A stretch of 64,000 nucleotides of DNA, from NCBI RefSeq assembly GCF_006385875.1, contig NZ_VFSU01000017.1, forward strand, positions 101,531-165,530. Reading direction: 5' to 3'. Positions 19,224 to 28,775 of this stretch are shown piece after piece. Below the pieces are notes generated by a model that was given only the letters and a program-made list of their open reading frames with translations, had not been told where the DNA came from and made no database searches. Source of the stretch: Sandaracinobacter neustonicus. Its GTDB lineage: Bacteria; Pseudomonadota; Alphaproteobacteria; Sphingomonadales; Sphingomonadaceae. Numbering within the stretch: the stretch's first letter is position 1; each line of letters opens with the position of its first letter. A program made the position numbers and the translations under genes.

Positions 19224-21533
19224 TCAGTCGTCGTTCCCGGTCAGGAAGGCCGGCAGCGAGCCGTCGCCTTCCGGCTCGGAGCGTTCGCGGCGCGGGCCGC
19301 GATCACCCCGATCCCGGCCGCCATCACGGCGGGGGCCACGGTCACCGTCCCGGCGCGGGCCGCGGTCGCCATCGCGACGCGGACCACGGTCGGAGCGTTC
19401 GCCGCCTTCACGCGGTTCGCGCGGGGGGCGGGTGTCGGCCAGTTCTTCGCCGGTTTCCTGATCGACGAGGCGCATGGAGAGCTTCACCTTGCCGCGATCG
19501 TCGACGCCGATCACCTTCACCTTGACCTGCTGGCCTTCGGTGAGGACGTCGGAGACCTTCTGCACGCGCTCGTTCTTGATTTCCGAGATGTGGACGAGGC
19601 CGTCCTTGGCACCCAGGAAGTTCACGAAGGCGCCGAATTCCGGCATGCCGACGACCTTGCCGGTGTAGATCTTGCCGATTTCCGGCTCGGCGATGATGCC
19701 GATGATCCACTGGCGGGCGGCTTCGATCTTGTCGAGATCGGCGGAGGCGATCTTCACCGTGCCATCGTCTTCGATGTCCACCTTCGCGCCCGTGGTTGCC
19801 ACGATTTCGCGGATCACCTTGCCGCCGGTGCCGATGATGTCGCGGATCTTGTCCTTGGGCACGCTCATCGTTTCGATGCGCGGCGCGTGGGCGGACATTT
19901 CCGTGCGGGTTTCGGTGATGGCCTTGGCCATTTCGCCCAGAATATGGGCGCGGCCGTCCTTCGCCTGAGCCAGCGCGACCTTCATGATCTCTTCGGTGAT
20001 CCCGGCGATCTTGATGTCCATCTGCAGGGACGTGATGCCTTCGCTGGTGCCAGCCACCTTGAAGTCCATGTCGCCCAGATGATCTTCGTCACCCAGAATG
20101 TCGGACAGAACGGCGAAGTCCTTGCCTTCGAGGATCAGGCCCATGGCGATGCCCGCCACCGGGCGCTTCAGCGGAACGCCCGCATCCATCAGCGCCAGCG
20201 AACCGCCGCACACCGTCGCCATCGAGGACGAGCCGTTGGACTCGGTGATGTCCGACAGGAGGCGGATGGTGTAGGGGAACTCGTCCTTGCCCGGCAGCAT
20301 CGGGTGGATGGCGCGCCATGCCAGCTTGCCATGGCCCACTTCGCGGCGGCCCGGCGCACCGAAGCGGCCCACTTCACCGACCGAATAGGGCGGGAAGTTG
20401 TAGTGCAGCATGAAGCGTTCATACTTCAGGCCATCCAGACCGTCGATCATCTGCTCGGCGTCGGCGGTGCCCAGCGTCGTGGTGACGATGGCCTGCGTTT
20501 CGCCGCGCGTGAACAGCGCGGACCCGTGCGTGCGCGGCAGGAAGCCGACTTCGCCGAGGATCGGGCGGATGGTCTTGGTGTCGCGGCCGTCGATGCGGCT
20601 GCCGTCCTTCAGGATCGCGCCACGGACGATTTCGCCTTCCAGCTTCTTGAACAGTTTGCCGGCCTTCTGCTGGGTGGCGGCGTCTGCATCGGCATAGAGC
20701 GGCTTGGCCTTCGCCTTGGCGTCTGCCAGCGCGGCGACGCGCGCGGCCTTTTGCGTGATCTTGTAGGCGGCGGCGATATCCTTGCCGACAGCCTTGCGGA
20801 TCGTGGCGAGCATCTCGGTGTCGTCGGCGATCTTCAGGTCCCGAGGCTCTTTCGCAGCCTTTTCGGCGAGGCCGATGATGGCCTTGATCACCGGCTGGAT
20901 CGACGTGTGGGCGAACATCACAGCGCCCAGCATCTCGTCTTCCGAAAGCTCCTGCGCTTCGGATTCCACCATCATCACCGCGTCATGCGTGCCGGCGACG
21001 ACGAGGTCGAGGCGGCCTTCCTTAAGCTGCTCCTTGGAGGGGTTCAGCTGATATTCGCCATCCTTGAAGCCCACGCGGGCGGCGGCGATGGGGCCCATGA
21101 AGGGCACGCCGGAGAGCGTCAGCGCGGCAGAGGCGGCGATCATCGCCACGATGTCGGCTTCATTCTCGCCATCGTAGCTGAGAACCTGTGCGATCACGTT
21201 GATTTCGTTGTAGAAACCTTCCGGGAACAGCGGGCGCACCGGGCGATCGATCAGGCGGCTGGTGAGCGTTTCATGCTCGGTCGCGCCACGTTCGCGCTTG
21301 AAGAAGCCGCCCGGAATGCGACCGGCTGCGGAGAATTTCTCCTGATAATGCACGGTCAGCGGGAAGAAATCCTGGCCTTCCTTCACCGACTTCGCGGCGG
21401 TCACGGCGCACAGCACCACGGTTTCCCCGTAGGTGGCCATCACGGCCCCGTCGGCCTGACGGGCGACCTTGCCGGTTTCAAGCGTCAGCGTGCGGCCGCC
21501 CCATTCGATGGATTGCTTGGCAATGGTAAACAT
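19224..21533 (-). CDS. pnp: polyribonucleotide nucleotidyltransferase
   Basis: PNPase is a phosphorolytic 3'-5' exoribonuclease and degradosome component. The 769-residue protein has two RNase PH domains (residues about 1-230 and 300-540), a KH domain ([16 protein letters not shown]) and an S1 domain ([20 protein letters not shown]). The tail is unusual: repeated RGPRRDGD units make a strongly basic, Arg/Gly/Asp-rich extension before the end [10 protein letters not shown]. The ATG at 21533 follows GAGAAAG. It lies downstream of rpsO in the standard truB-rpsO-pnp order, with a large hairpin in its leader. Confidence 0.97.
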   Translation of the reverse strand: MFTIAKQSIEWGGRTLTLETGKVARQADGAVMATYGETVVLCAVTAAKSVKEGQDFFPLTVHYQEKFSAAGRIPGGFFKRERGATEHETLTSRLIDRPVRPLFPEGFYNEINVIAQVLSYDGENEADIVAMIAASAALTLSGVPFMGPIAAARVGFKDGEYQLNPSKEQLKEGRLDLVVAGTHDAVMMVESEAQELSEDEMLGAVMFAHTSIQPVIKAIIGLAEKAAKEPRDLKIADDTEMLATIRKAVGKDIAAAYKITQKAARVAALADAKAKAKPLYADADAATQQKAGKLFKKLEGEIVRGAILKDGSRIDGRDTKTIRPILGEVGFLPRTHGSALFTRGETQAIVTTTLGTADAEQMIDGLDGLKYERFMLHYNFPPYSVGEVGRFGAPGRREVGHGKLAWRAIHPMLPGKDEFPYTIRLLSDITESNGSSSMATVCGGSLALMDAGVPLKRPVAGIAMGLILEGKDFAVLSDILGDEDHLGDMDFKVAGTSEGITSLQMDIKIAGITEEIMKVALAQAKDGRAHILGEMAKAITETRTEMSAHAPRIETMSVPKDKIRDIIGTGGKVIREIVATTGAKVDIEDDGTVKIASADLDKIEAARQWIIGIIAEPEIGKIYTGKVVGMPEFGAFVNFLGAKDGLVHISEIKNERVQKVSDVLTEGQQVKVKVIGVDDRGKVKLSMRLVDQETGEELADTRPPREPREGGERSDRGPRRDGDRGPRRDGDRGPRRDGGRDRGDRGPRRERSEPEGDGSLPAFLTGNDD

Positions 21534-21583
21534 CAATATGCTTTCTCAAGCCCCTGACCCAGTGCCAGAGGCAGTTCGGACAT

Positions 21584-21610
21584 GAGGCTCCTGAACCATT
21601 CAGGAGCCTC
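21584..21610. promoter_or_regulatory. pnp leader hairpin
   Basis: A perfect 12-bp stem (arms GAGGCTCCTGAA, 3-base loop) lies 51 bp before the pnp start and has no T-run. In E. coli the pnp leader carries an RNase III-cleaved hairpin at this place for autoregulation. A similar processing site is likely here, by position and structure only. Confidence 0.5.
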
Positions 21611-21681
21611 GGACTTGCCCCGGATGAAACGGGGCGGCGCATCAGCGCCGGAAATCCCGGATACGCCGGGCCGGTTACAGG

Positions 21682-21706
21682 AAGGGCGCCCTTTCGGGGC
21701 GCCCTT
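21682..21706 (-). terminator. hairpin after rpsO
   Basis: A 10-bp stem AAGGGCGCCC with a short loop begins 7 bases after the rpsO stop codon. The T-run is weak (CTTCCTGT), so it is probably an attenuating terminator or 3' stabiliser between rpsO and pnp. Confidence 0.6.
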
Positions 21707-21712
21707 GCCGAA

Positions 21713-21982
21713 TTACTTACGCAGGCCCAGCTTGGCGATCAGCGCCTGATAGCGGGCTGCATCCTTGCGCTTCAGATAATCGAGAAGCGAGCGGCGGTTG
21801 TTCACCAGCATCAGCAGGCCGCGACGCGAGTGGTTGTCTTTCGCGTGGGTCTTGAAATGCTCGGTCAGATTCTGGATGCGCGCGGTCAGGATGGCGACTT
21901 GCACTTCCGGGCTGCCGGTGTCGCCGGCTTCGCGGGCGTGTTCGGCAATGACGGCGGCCTTTTGTTCAACAGTGATCGACAT
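21713..21982 (-). CDS. rpsO: 30S ribosomal protein S15
   Basis: S15 binds 16S rRNA in the central domain. The 89-residue protein has full family length, with [17 protein letters not shown], then [18 protein letters not shown] and [17 protein letters not shown]. It sits 14 bp downstream of truB and upstream of pnp. Confidence 0.98.
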   Translation of the reverse strand: MSITVEQKAAVIAEHAREAGDTGSPEVQVAILTARIQNLTEHFKTHAKDNHSRRGLLMLVNNRRSLLDYLKRKDAARYQALIAKLGLRK

Positions 21983-21996
21983 CGTGGATCTCCTAC

Positions 21997-22917
21997 TTAC
22001 AAGTTGAATCCCCTCACGACTTTCACGTCGCCTTGCAAAATCTCGACCAGCGCAACCGGAACAGGCCCGAGGGTTGCGAGATATTGGCCGGGATTTCCAC
22101 GGGGCCTCAGAATGCGCTGCCCTTGCTTCAGTGCAGCGGCTTCCTGAGGGTCGACAGCGAGGACCGGGATGTCGTCCAGTCCGGCTGTCAGCGGCAAAAG
22201 GGCCTGTTCAGGCGCGGGCCCTTGCACGAGTTCCACGCATTTGTCCAGCGAAACGGCCTGATCCAGCGTGAACGGACCGGCCGCCGTGCGACGCAACAGG
22301 CGGACATGCCCCACCGTGCCCAGCGCCAGCGCAAGATCGCGCGCGAGACTGCGCACATAGGTGCCCTTGGAGCAATGCACATCCAGCGTGGCGCTGTCCG
22401 CATCGGCTTCCACCAGCTTGAGGCTGTGGATCACAAGCTCGCGCTCTGCCAGTTCCACCGTTTCGCCCGCGCGGGCCAGCGCATAGGCCCGTTCGCCATC
22501 CACCTTCAGCGCGGAATAGGCAGGCGGGCGCTGGCGGATTGGGCCGGTGAAGCGCGGCAACATCGCCTGAATCGCCGCCGAATCGGGGCGCACCGGGCTT
22601 TCCGCCACCACTTCGCCTTCGGCATCGTCGGTGCTGGTGGCGGTGCCGAAGCGAATCGTGAAGCGATAGGCCTTCGGCCCGTTCAGCAGATAGCCGGACA
22701 GCTTGGTCGCCTCGCCCAGCGCGATGGGGAGCACGCCGGACGCCAGCGGGTCCAGCGTGCCGCCATGGCCAATTTTCAATTGGCCCGACCCGGACTGCCC
22801 GATTTTCGGCTTTCCATGGCCACCGTGGCGCAGCGCCCATTTCAGCTTGCCGACAACCTGCGCGCTGGTGGGGCCGATGGGCTTATCGACCACCAGCCAG
22901 CCGTGAAGGCCCGTCAT
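21997..22917 (-). CDS. truB: tRNA pseudouridine(55) synthase
   Basis: TruB makes pseudouridine 55 in the T-loop of tRNAs. The protein has 306 residues. The catalytic Asp56 lies in [51 protein letters not shown] and [15 protein letters not shown] are the other family blocks. An insertion of about ten residues ([15 protein letters not shown]) precedes the active-site motif. It heads the truB-rpsO-pnp group. Confidence 0.96.
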   Translation of the reverse strand: MTGLHGWLVVDKPIGPTSAQVVGKLKWALRHGGHGKPKIGQSGSGQLKIGHGGTLDPLASGVLPIALGEATKLSGYLLNGPKAYRFTIRFGTATSTDDAEGEVVAESPVRPDSAAIQAMLPRFTGPIRQRPPAYSALKVDGERAYALARAGETVELAERELVIHSLKLVEADADSATLDVHCSKGTYVRSLARDLALALGTVGHVRLLRRTAAGPFTLDQAVSLDKCVELVQGPAPEQALLPLTAGLDDIPVLAVDPQEAAALKQGQRILRPRGNPGQYLATLGPVPVALVEILQGDVKVVRGFNL

Positions 22918-22929
22918 AATAGGCGCCGG

Positions 22930-23721
22930 TTACTGGCCGCCGGCGCGGACCAGCATCAGCTCCACCGGTTGCTGCGGCTCGGCCGTTTCCAGCACGAAGG
23001 TCGCCGTGTCGGTGATATATTGCAGCTTGCCGTCCGGCCCCTCGATCCGGGCTTGCAGCCGATAGGTCTGGCCGCGCGGGGTCACCCGATCCACATCATA
23101 GGCGATGCGGAAATTCAGCGGCACCTGATTGCCGCTGGTCACAAGGCTGGTGGAGGCGATTTCCGTGGCGGGCGCATCCGCGCGGGCGGCATCCACCAGC
23201 AGCACGCGGGCCTTGGTGCCGGGCACCAGCGCCATACGGTCCAGCTTGGTCAGCGTGCCCCAGATCAGCCCGTTGCGCGGGGCATCGGGAATGGCGTGGC
23301 AGGTGGCCACGCGCTCGGCATTGCGGGTGACGCCGCGATAGATTGTGGCGGTTTCGCCATCCAGATCCAGCCGGCTGGCCCCCAACACGAAGCGCGGCGG
23401 CTTGTAGCCCACCTGTTCCTGCAGAACCAGCGTTTCACCGCCACGGATCACCCGCAGCACCCCGGCGGCGCGATCCCAGTCTGTCGTGGCCTTCTGCCCA
23501 TCGTCGCAGATGTAGGAAACGGCGTTGTTCAGCGGCAGTACCGGGGCCTGCTGGGTGGGGCCGGGCACTGGCGCGGGCGCAGGGGCCGCCGGTTGCGCCA
23601 CCGGCGGGGGGGGCGGAGGCGGCGCAGGCTCAGCCACGGGCGTTTGCGCCACAGAGGAGGAGGCGCAGCCCGCCAACAGCGCAAGCGCAAGGGGGGCGGC
23701 AATCGCGAACACAGGCTTCAA
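22930..23721 (-). CDS. lipoprotein with MliC-like and YbaY-like domains
   Basis: A 263-residue lipoprotein. The signal peptide has lipobox LAGC (Cys19), followed by a Pro/Ala-rich linker to about residue 60. The next domain, SYICDDGQKATTDWDRAAG through LGASRLDLDGETATIYRG, resembles MliC, the membrane-bound inhibitor of C-type lysozyme. The C-terminal half (RVLLVDAARADAPATEIAST to ITDTATFVLE) resembles the YbaY/YscW lipoprotein fold. I prefer the TTG at 23721, which overlaps the polA stop (TTGA) and has GGGGAG 7 bases upstream, so translation is probably coupled to polA. It would be periplasmic, on the inner or outer membrane. Confidence 0.7.
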   Translation of the reverse strand: MKPVFAIAAPLALALLAGCASSSVAQTPVAEPAPPPPPPPVAQPAAPAPAPVPGPTQQAPVLPLNNAVSYICDDGQKATTDWDRAAGVLRVIRGGETLVLQEQVGYKPPRFVLGASRLDLDGETATIYRGVTRNAERVATCHAIPDAPRNGLIWGTLTKLDRMALVPGTKARVLLVDAARADAPATEIASTSLVTSGNQVPLNFRIAYDVDRVTPRGQTYRLQARIEGPDGKLQYITDTATFVLETAEPQQPVELMLVRAGGQ

Positions 23722-26513
23722 TGGGCAGCTCCCCAATTGGCCCCGGTGCCGACTTCAACCCCCAGCGGAACGCTGAGCGCGAGCGCCGGACCGGCGGCGG
23801 ATTCCATGACGGTGCGGATAACCCCTTTGGCCGTTTCGGCTTCCGATTCGGGGGCTTCGAACACCAGTTCGTCGTGCACCTGAAGCAGCATGCGCGTGCC
23901 CGTCAAGCCAGCCTCGGCAAGTGCCGCCTCCATGCGGATCATCGCGCGCTTGATGATGTCGGCCGCGGTGCCCTGCACCGGCGCGTTGATGGCGGCCCGC
24001 TCCGCGCCGCCGCGTTCGGATTGCACCTTGGATCGGATTCCGGGCACGTTGATGCGCCGCCCGTAGAGAGTCGTCACGAAGGCATCCTCGCGCACCTTCG
24101 CCACCGTTTCCGCCATGTAGCGGCGGATGCCGTGATAGCGATCGAGATAGCGTTCGATGAATTCCTGCGCTTCGCCGCGCGAAATCCCCAGCCGCTGGGC
24201 AAGGCCGAAGGCGGAAATGCCATAGATGATGGAGAAGTTGATGGTTTTCGCACGGCCGCGCAGGTCCCGATCGACGGGCGCGTCCGCTGCCAGCCCGAAC
24301 ACCTGCCGCGCCGTCAGCGCGTGGATGTCCTGCCCGCTGGCATAGGCCTCTTTCAGTTCCGGTACGTCGGCGATGTGCGCCATCAGCCGCAACTCGATCT
24401 GGTTGTAATCCGCCGAGAGGATCACATTGCCCGGCTCCGCCACGAAGGCGTCGCGGATGCGGCGGCCCATGGCGGTGCGGATGGGGATATTCTGCAAGTT
24501 GGGATCGGTGGAGGCCAGCCGCCCCGTCGCCGCCACCGCCATCGAGAAACTGGTGTGCACGCGGCCGGTTTGCGGGTTGATCTGCTGCTGCAGCGCCTCT
24601 GTGTAGGTGGAGCGCAGCTTGGAAACCTGCCGCCAGTCCAGCAGTTTGCGCGCGAGTTCGGTGCCGGGCAGGTCCAGCGCGGCCAGCCGCTCCAGCTCCG
24701 TCACGTCGGTGGAATATTGCCCGGTCTTGCCCTTCTTGCCGCCGGGCAGACCCAGCTTGTCGAACAGGATTTCCCCAAGCTGCTTGGGGCTGCCCAGCGC
24801 GAAGGGCTGCCCGGCGATGGCGTGCACCTCGCCCTCCAGCCGGGCCATCTCGCCCGCGAATTCGGTGGACATACGGGCCAGTTCCACCCGGTCCACCTTC
24901 ACGCCATGGCCTTCCATGCGCGCCAGCACCGGCACCAGCGGCCGATCCTGCCATTCATAGGTGCGGGTGACTTTTTCCCGCCACAGCCGGGGCTTCAGCT
25001 TCTGCCACAGGCGGAACGTCACGTCCGCATCTTCGGCGGCATAACGGGTGGCCTTGTCCAGCGGCACCTGCGCGAAGCTCAGCTGCGCCTTGCCGCTGCC
25101 CGCCACATCCTTGAAGCTGATCGGCGTGTGGCCCAGCAGCTTTTCCGAAAGCTCGTCCATGCCATGCCCGTGCAGCCCGGCGGAGAGCGCGTAAGACAGC
25201 AGCATGGTATCGTCGAACGGGGCGATGCTGATGCCATGGCTGGCCAGCACCAGCATGTCATATTTCAGATTCTGGCCGATCTTCAGAACGCCCGCATCTT
25301 CCAGCAGCGGTTTCAGCAGCGGCAGGGCGTCTGTGGCAGAGAGCTGATCCACCGGCTCCGCCAGAAGTCCCTCGCCGGAGACATGGGCGAGCGGCACATA
25401 ACAGGCCTTCCCCGGCTGCAGAGCCAGCGAAAAGCCCACCAGATCGGCGGACACGGCATCAAGGCTGCTGGTCTCGGTGTCGAACGCCACCTTGCCCAAC
25501 CGCCGTGCCTCATCCAGCCACCAGTTGAGCCGCTCTGTGCTGGTCACACATTCATAGGCGTCCAGATCGAAGGGCACGTCGGGCGCGCCCTCATCCTCCT
25601 CGTCCTTCGGCTTCGCGATGGTCGCCGCTGCCGCGCGGCCCTGTTCGCCCAGCTTCGCCAGCAGGGTGCGGAAGCCGTGTTTCGCAAGGAAGGGGGCCAG
25701 CTTGTCCCGATCCTGATTGTCGTCCAGCTTCAGCGCGTCCAGCGGCGGCTCCAGCGGCAGGTCGCGCTTCAACTCCACCAGCACCCGGCTCAGCCGCGCG
25801 GCCTCGGCGTGCAGTTCCAGATTCTCGCGCAGCTTCGGGCGCTTGATCTCTGGAATCGCGGCCAGCACGCCTTCCAGATCGCCATATTGGTTCACCAGAT
25901 CGGCCGCCGTTTTCGGCCCCACGCCGGGCACACCCGGCACATTGTCCACGCTGTCCCCCATCAGCGCCAGCACCTCGGCCAGCTTGGCGGGCGGGACACC
26001 CCATTTTTCCAGCACTTCCGGATCGGAAAAGCGCTTGTTCTGCATCGTATCCAGCAGCGTCAGCCCCGGACGGATCAGCTGCATCAGATCCTTGTCGGAA
26101 CTCACGATCGTCACCGTCATGCCCGCGGCAATCGCGGCTTCGGCGTAAGAGGCGATCAGGTCGTCCGCCTCGTACAGCGGCTTTTCGATGCAGGGCACGC
26201 CCAGCGCGTTCACCGCATCGCGGATCAGCGGGAACTGCGGCCGCAAATCTTCCGGCGGCTCGGGCCGGTTCGCCTTATACTCGGGGTAGAGATCGTTGCG
26301 GAAACTGTGCTTCCCGGCATCCAGAATCACCGCCAGATAATCATCTTCGGGCGATTTGCGCGCCGCCTCGATCAGGTTCCACAGCATGGAGGTGAAGCCG
26401 AACACGGCCCCCACCGGCGTGCCTTCCGGGTCTGTCAGCGGCGGCAGACGGTGATAGGCGCGGAAGATGAAGCCCGATCCATCGATCAGCGTCAGGTGCG
26501 GCGGCTTCGTCAT
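23718..26513 (-). CDS. polA: DNA polymerase I
   Basis: Replicative gap-filling and repair polymerase of 931 residues with all three activities. The 5' nuclease domain covers residues 1-290 (DAGKHSFRNDLYPEYKANRP). The 3'-5' exonuclease keeps its metal residues in VAFDTETSSLDA, so proofreading is probably active. The polymerase has motif A DYNQIELRLMAHIA, the O-helix RAKTINFSIIYG and motif C LQVHDELVFE. It is divergent from the acyl-CoA ligase gene at 26591 and overlaps the lipoprotein start by TTGA. Confidence 0.97.
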   Translation of the reverse strand: MTKPPHLTLIDGSGFIFRAYHRLPPLTDPEGTPVGAVFGFTSMLWNLIEAARKSPEDDYLAVILDAGKHSFRNDLYPEYKANRPEPPEDLRPQFPLIRDAVNALGVPCIEKPLYEADDLIASYAEAAIAAGMTVTIVSSDKDLMQLIRPGLTLLDTMQNKRFSDPEVLEKWGVPPAKLAEVLALMGDSVDNVPGVPGVGPKTAADLVNQYGDLEGVLAAIPEIKRPKLRENLELHAEAARLSRVLVELKRDLPLEPPLDALKLDDNQDRDKLAPFLAKHGFRTLLAKLGEQGRAAAATIAKPKDEEDEGAPDVPFDLDAYECVTSTERLNWWLDEARRLGKVAFDTETSSLDAVSADLVGFSLALQPGKACYVPLAHVSGEGLLAEPVDQLSATDALPLLKPLLEDAGVLKIGQNLKYDMLVLASHGISIAPFDDTMLLSYALSAGLHGHGMDELSEKLLGHTPISFKDVAGSGKAQLSFAQVPLDKATRYAAEDADVTFRLWQKLKPRLWREKVTRTYEWQDRPLVPVLARMEGHGVKVDRVELARMSTEFAGEMARLEGEVHAIAGQPFALGSPKQLGEILFDKLGLPGGKKGKTGQYSTDVTELERLAALDLPGTELARKLLDWRQVSKLRSTYTEALQQQINPQTGRVHTSFSMAVAATGRLASTDPNLQNIPIRTAMGRRIRDAFVAEPGNVILSADYNQIELRLMAHIADVPELKEAYASGQDIHALTARQVFGLAADAPVDRDLRGRAKTINFSIIYGISAFGLAQRLGISRGEAQEFIERYLDRYHGIRRYMAETVAKVREDAFVTTLYGRRINVPGIRSKVQSERGGAERAAINAPVQGTAADIIKRAMIRMEAALAEAGLTGTRMLLQVHDELVFEAPESEAETAKGVIRTVMESAAGPALALSVPLGVEVGTGANWGAAH

Positions 26514-26590
26514 CGCCGCTCACTAGCCGTCAATTCAGGGGATTGCGAGGGGGCGCGGAGCCTGCTGGGATCAGCGCCGGAGGATTGCAC

Positions 26591-28285
26591 ATGACTGAGA
26601 CTTGGCCGGCGATGAGCATCGCCCAGGCGAATGCCCTGCTGACGGCACCCGGCGCGCCGTTCGAAATGGAAGTGGTGGAGATCGAGGGACGCCCCACCCG
26701 AAGCTGGAAGAATGCGCCGCCCACACTGCAACATTGCTTTGCCGCCGGGCGCGCGCACGGCGAGCGCATCTTCCTTGTGCACGAGGAGGAACGTGTCAGT
26801 TACGAAGGCTTCGCCCGCGCTACGCTGCGGCTGGCGGATCATCTGAAATCGCTGGGTGTGGGGCGCGGCGATCGTGTCGCCATCGCCATGCGCAACGTGC
26901 CGGAATGGCCCGTCGCCTTCTATGCGGGCCAACTGCTGGGGGCCATCGTCACCCCGCTGAACGCATGGTGGACGGGCCCGGAACTGGAATATGGCCTCTC
27001 CGATTCGGGCGCTAAGCTGCTGATCGCCGACGGCGACCGGTGGGAGCGGATCGCCCCGCACCGGGCCGCGCTGCCCGATCTTCAGCATGTGCTGATCAGC
27101 CGGAGCGGCGACGGCTCGCTGGAGGCGGTGATCGGCGCGCCCGGCGCATGGGGCAGCCTGCCGGACCTGCCCACCCCCGCGCCGTTCCTGCACCCGGACG
27201 ATGACGCGACCATCTTCTACACCAGCGGCACCACCGGAAAGCCCAAGGGGGCGCTGGGCACCCATCGCAACATCTGTTCCAACGTGATGTCGGGTGCCTT
27301 TTCCGGCGCGCGCAGCTTCCTGCGCCGGGGCGAAATGCCGCCGCAGCCGGACCCCGCCGCGCCTCAAAAGGCCACGCTGCTCTCCGTTCCCTTCTTCCAT
27401 GCCACCGGCTGCCACGCCATCCTGAACCCCAGTCTTGTCGGCGGCGCGCGGCTGGTGATGCAGCGCAAGTTCGATGCCGGAGACGCGCTGCGCCTGATCG
27501 AAGCGGAGCGGATCACCTCGGCCGGTGGCGTGCCCACCATCGCCTGGCAGATCCTGACCCATCCGGATCGCGACAAATATGATCTCTCCAGCCTGGAAAC
27601 CATTTCCTATGGCGGGGCGCCATCCGCCCCGGAACTGGTGCGGCAGATCGGCGCGGCAGGCTCCGCGCCCGGCAACGGCTGGGGGATGACGGAAACCAGC
27701 GCCACCTTCTGCCACCATATGGCGGAAGATTATCTTCACCGGCCAGACAGTTGCGGACCCGCAGTGCCCGTGTGCGACGCGGAAATCCGCGATGCCGATG
27801 GGAATGTGCTGCCGGTCGGCGAAGTGGGCGAACTGTACGGCTTCGGCCCCAACATCGTGAAGGCCTATTGGAACAAGCCGGAAGCCAGCGCCGAAACCTT
27901 CCCCGGCGGCTGGGTCCGCAGCGGAGACCTCGCCCGCATCGATTCGGAAGGCTTCGTGAGCATCGTCGATCGCGCCAAAGACATGCTGATTCGCGGCGGC
28001 GAGAATATCTATTGCGTGGAAGTGGAAGGGGTGCTGTGCGAACATCCCGCCGTGATGGACGCCGCCCTCGTCGGCCGCCCGCACCATGTGCTGGGCGAAG
28101 AACCCGTCGCATTCGTGTCCACAAAGCCGCACATGCAGGTCGGCGAAGCGGAATTGCAGGCCTTTGCGGCGGAAAGGCTTGCGCGTTTCAAGGTGCCGGT
28201 GGAAATCTTCGTCCGCCACCAGCCGCTGCCGCGCAACGCCAACGGCAAGATCTTGAAGAATGAACTGAAGAAGGAGGTCGCATGA
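26591..28285 (+). CDS. AMP-dependent acyl-CoA synthetase/ligase
   Basis: A 564-residue ANL-superfamily enzyme that activates a carboxylic acid with ATP and transfers it to CoA. The AMP/phosphate loop is TIFYTSGTTGKPKG (residues 207-220). GWGMTETSATF is the adenine-binding region, RSGDLARID the hinge, and the catalytic Lys is in NANGKILKNEL. AGGA lies before the ATG at 26591. Substrate class is probably a medium- or long-chain fatty acid, but the sequence does not prove it. A 132-codon gene overlaps its stop by ATGA. Confidence 0.9.
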   Translation: MTETWPAMSIAQANALLTAPGAPFEMEVVEIEGRPTRSWKNAPPTLQHCFAAGRAHGERIFLVHEEERVSYEGFARATLRLADHLKSLGVGRGDRVAIAMRNVPEWPVAFYAGQLLGAIVTPLNAWWTGPELEYGLSDSGAKLLIADGDRWERIAPHRAALPDLQHVLISRSGDGSLEAVIGAPGAWGSLPDLPTPAPFLHPDDDATIFYTSGTTGKPKGALGTHRNICSNVMSGAFSGARSFLRRGEMPPQPDPAAPQKATLLSVPFFHATGCHAILNPSLVGGARLVMQRKFDAGDALRLIEAERITSAGGVPTIAWQILTHPDRDKYDLSSLETISYGGAPSAPELVRQIGAAGSAPGNGWGMTETSATFCHHMAEDYLHRPDSCGPAVPVCDAEIRDADGNVLPVGEVGELYGFGPNIVKAYWNKPEASAETFPGGWVRSGDLARIDSEGFVSIVDRAKDMLIRGGENIYCVEVEGVLCEHPAVMDAALVGRPHHVLGEEPVAFVSTKPHMQVGEAELQAFAAERLARFKVPVEIFVRHQPLPRNANGKILKNELKKEVA

Positions 28286-28680
28286 TCGCAGCCGAAGCCC
28301 TTTCCCAGCTGAAGAACCGGCTGGCGGAAGCCCTGCAATCCCCGGTGGAACTGGGCGAAGGCGATATGGGCGGAGGGCCGGGGCTGCGCATGCTGATCCA
28401 CTCCATGGCCCCCGTGCCGGACGTCTCCAAAATGACGGGCCGCCACCTCGCAGACCAGACGACGAGCATGTCATGGGTGTTTCTGCTGATCCTGAAAGGC
28501 GAAGCGGAAAGCCAGCTCGCCGCCATCCGGCTGGTGGAAGCCACCGCCGGAAACATAGACGCACGCCCCGTGCTGGGCGGCGAAGGCTGGCGCGCCGACA
28601 TGGCACTGGAAGACGGGCCGGAGTGGGCGCGCGGCCGGGGCGCAGCGATCGGGCTGCGGCTGCGGGTGGCGGTGGCCTGA
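28282..28680 (+). CDS. conserved-looking hypothetical protein coupled to the acyl-CoA ligase
   Basis: A 132-residue soluble protein with no signal peptide, membrane segment or motif that I recognise. The N-terminal half is a predicted helix rich in Leu and Gln (ALSQLKNRLAEALQSPVELG). The rest looks mixed alpha/beta and ends in a short strand, GLRLRVAVA. The ATGA overlap with the ligase gene implies translational coupling and probably related function, perhaps substrate handling. That is inference from position only. Confidence 0.65.
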   Translation: MIAAEALSQLKNRLAEALQSPVELGEGDMGGGPGLRMLIHSMAPVPDVSKMTGRHLADQTTSMSWVFLLILKGEAESQLAAIRLVEATAGNIDARPVLGGEGWRADMALEDGPEWARGRGAAIGLRLRVAVA

Positions 28681-28775
28681 GGCCGCTGACGGGTGGATAA
28701 CGCCGGAGGGGGATTGCCCCCCTCAATCACCCTCCGCCGCTTGCCCCCGCCCATCCGATCGGCAACTCTGCGCGT

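Noticed and set aside
19590..21557. A 655-codon plus-strand frame opposite pnp
   Set aside because: It is a shadow of pnp with biased His/Gly/Arg composition and no recognisable domain.
23343..26594. A 1083-codon plus-strand frame opposite polA
   Set aside because: polA has all catalytic motifs on the minus strand. The long antisense frame is a codon-bias artefact.
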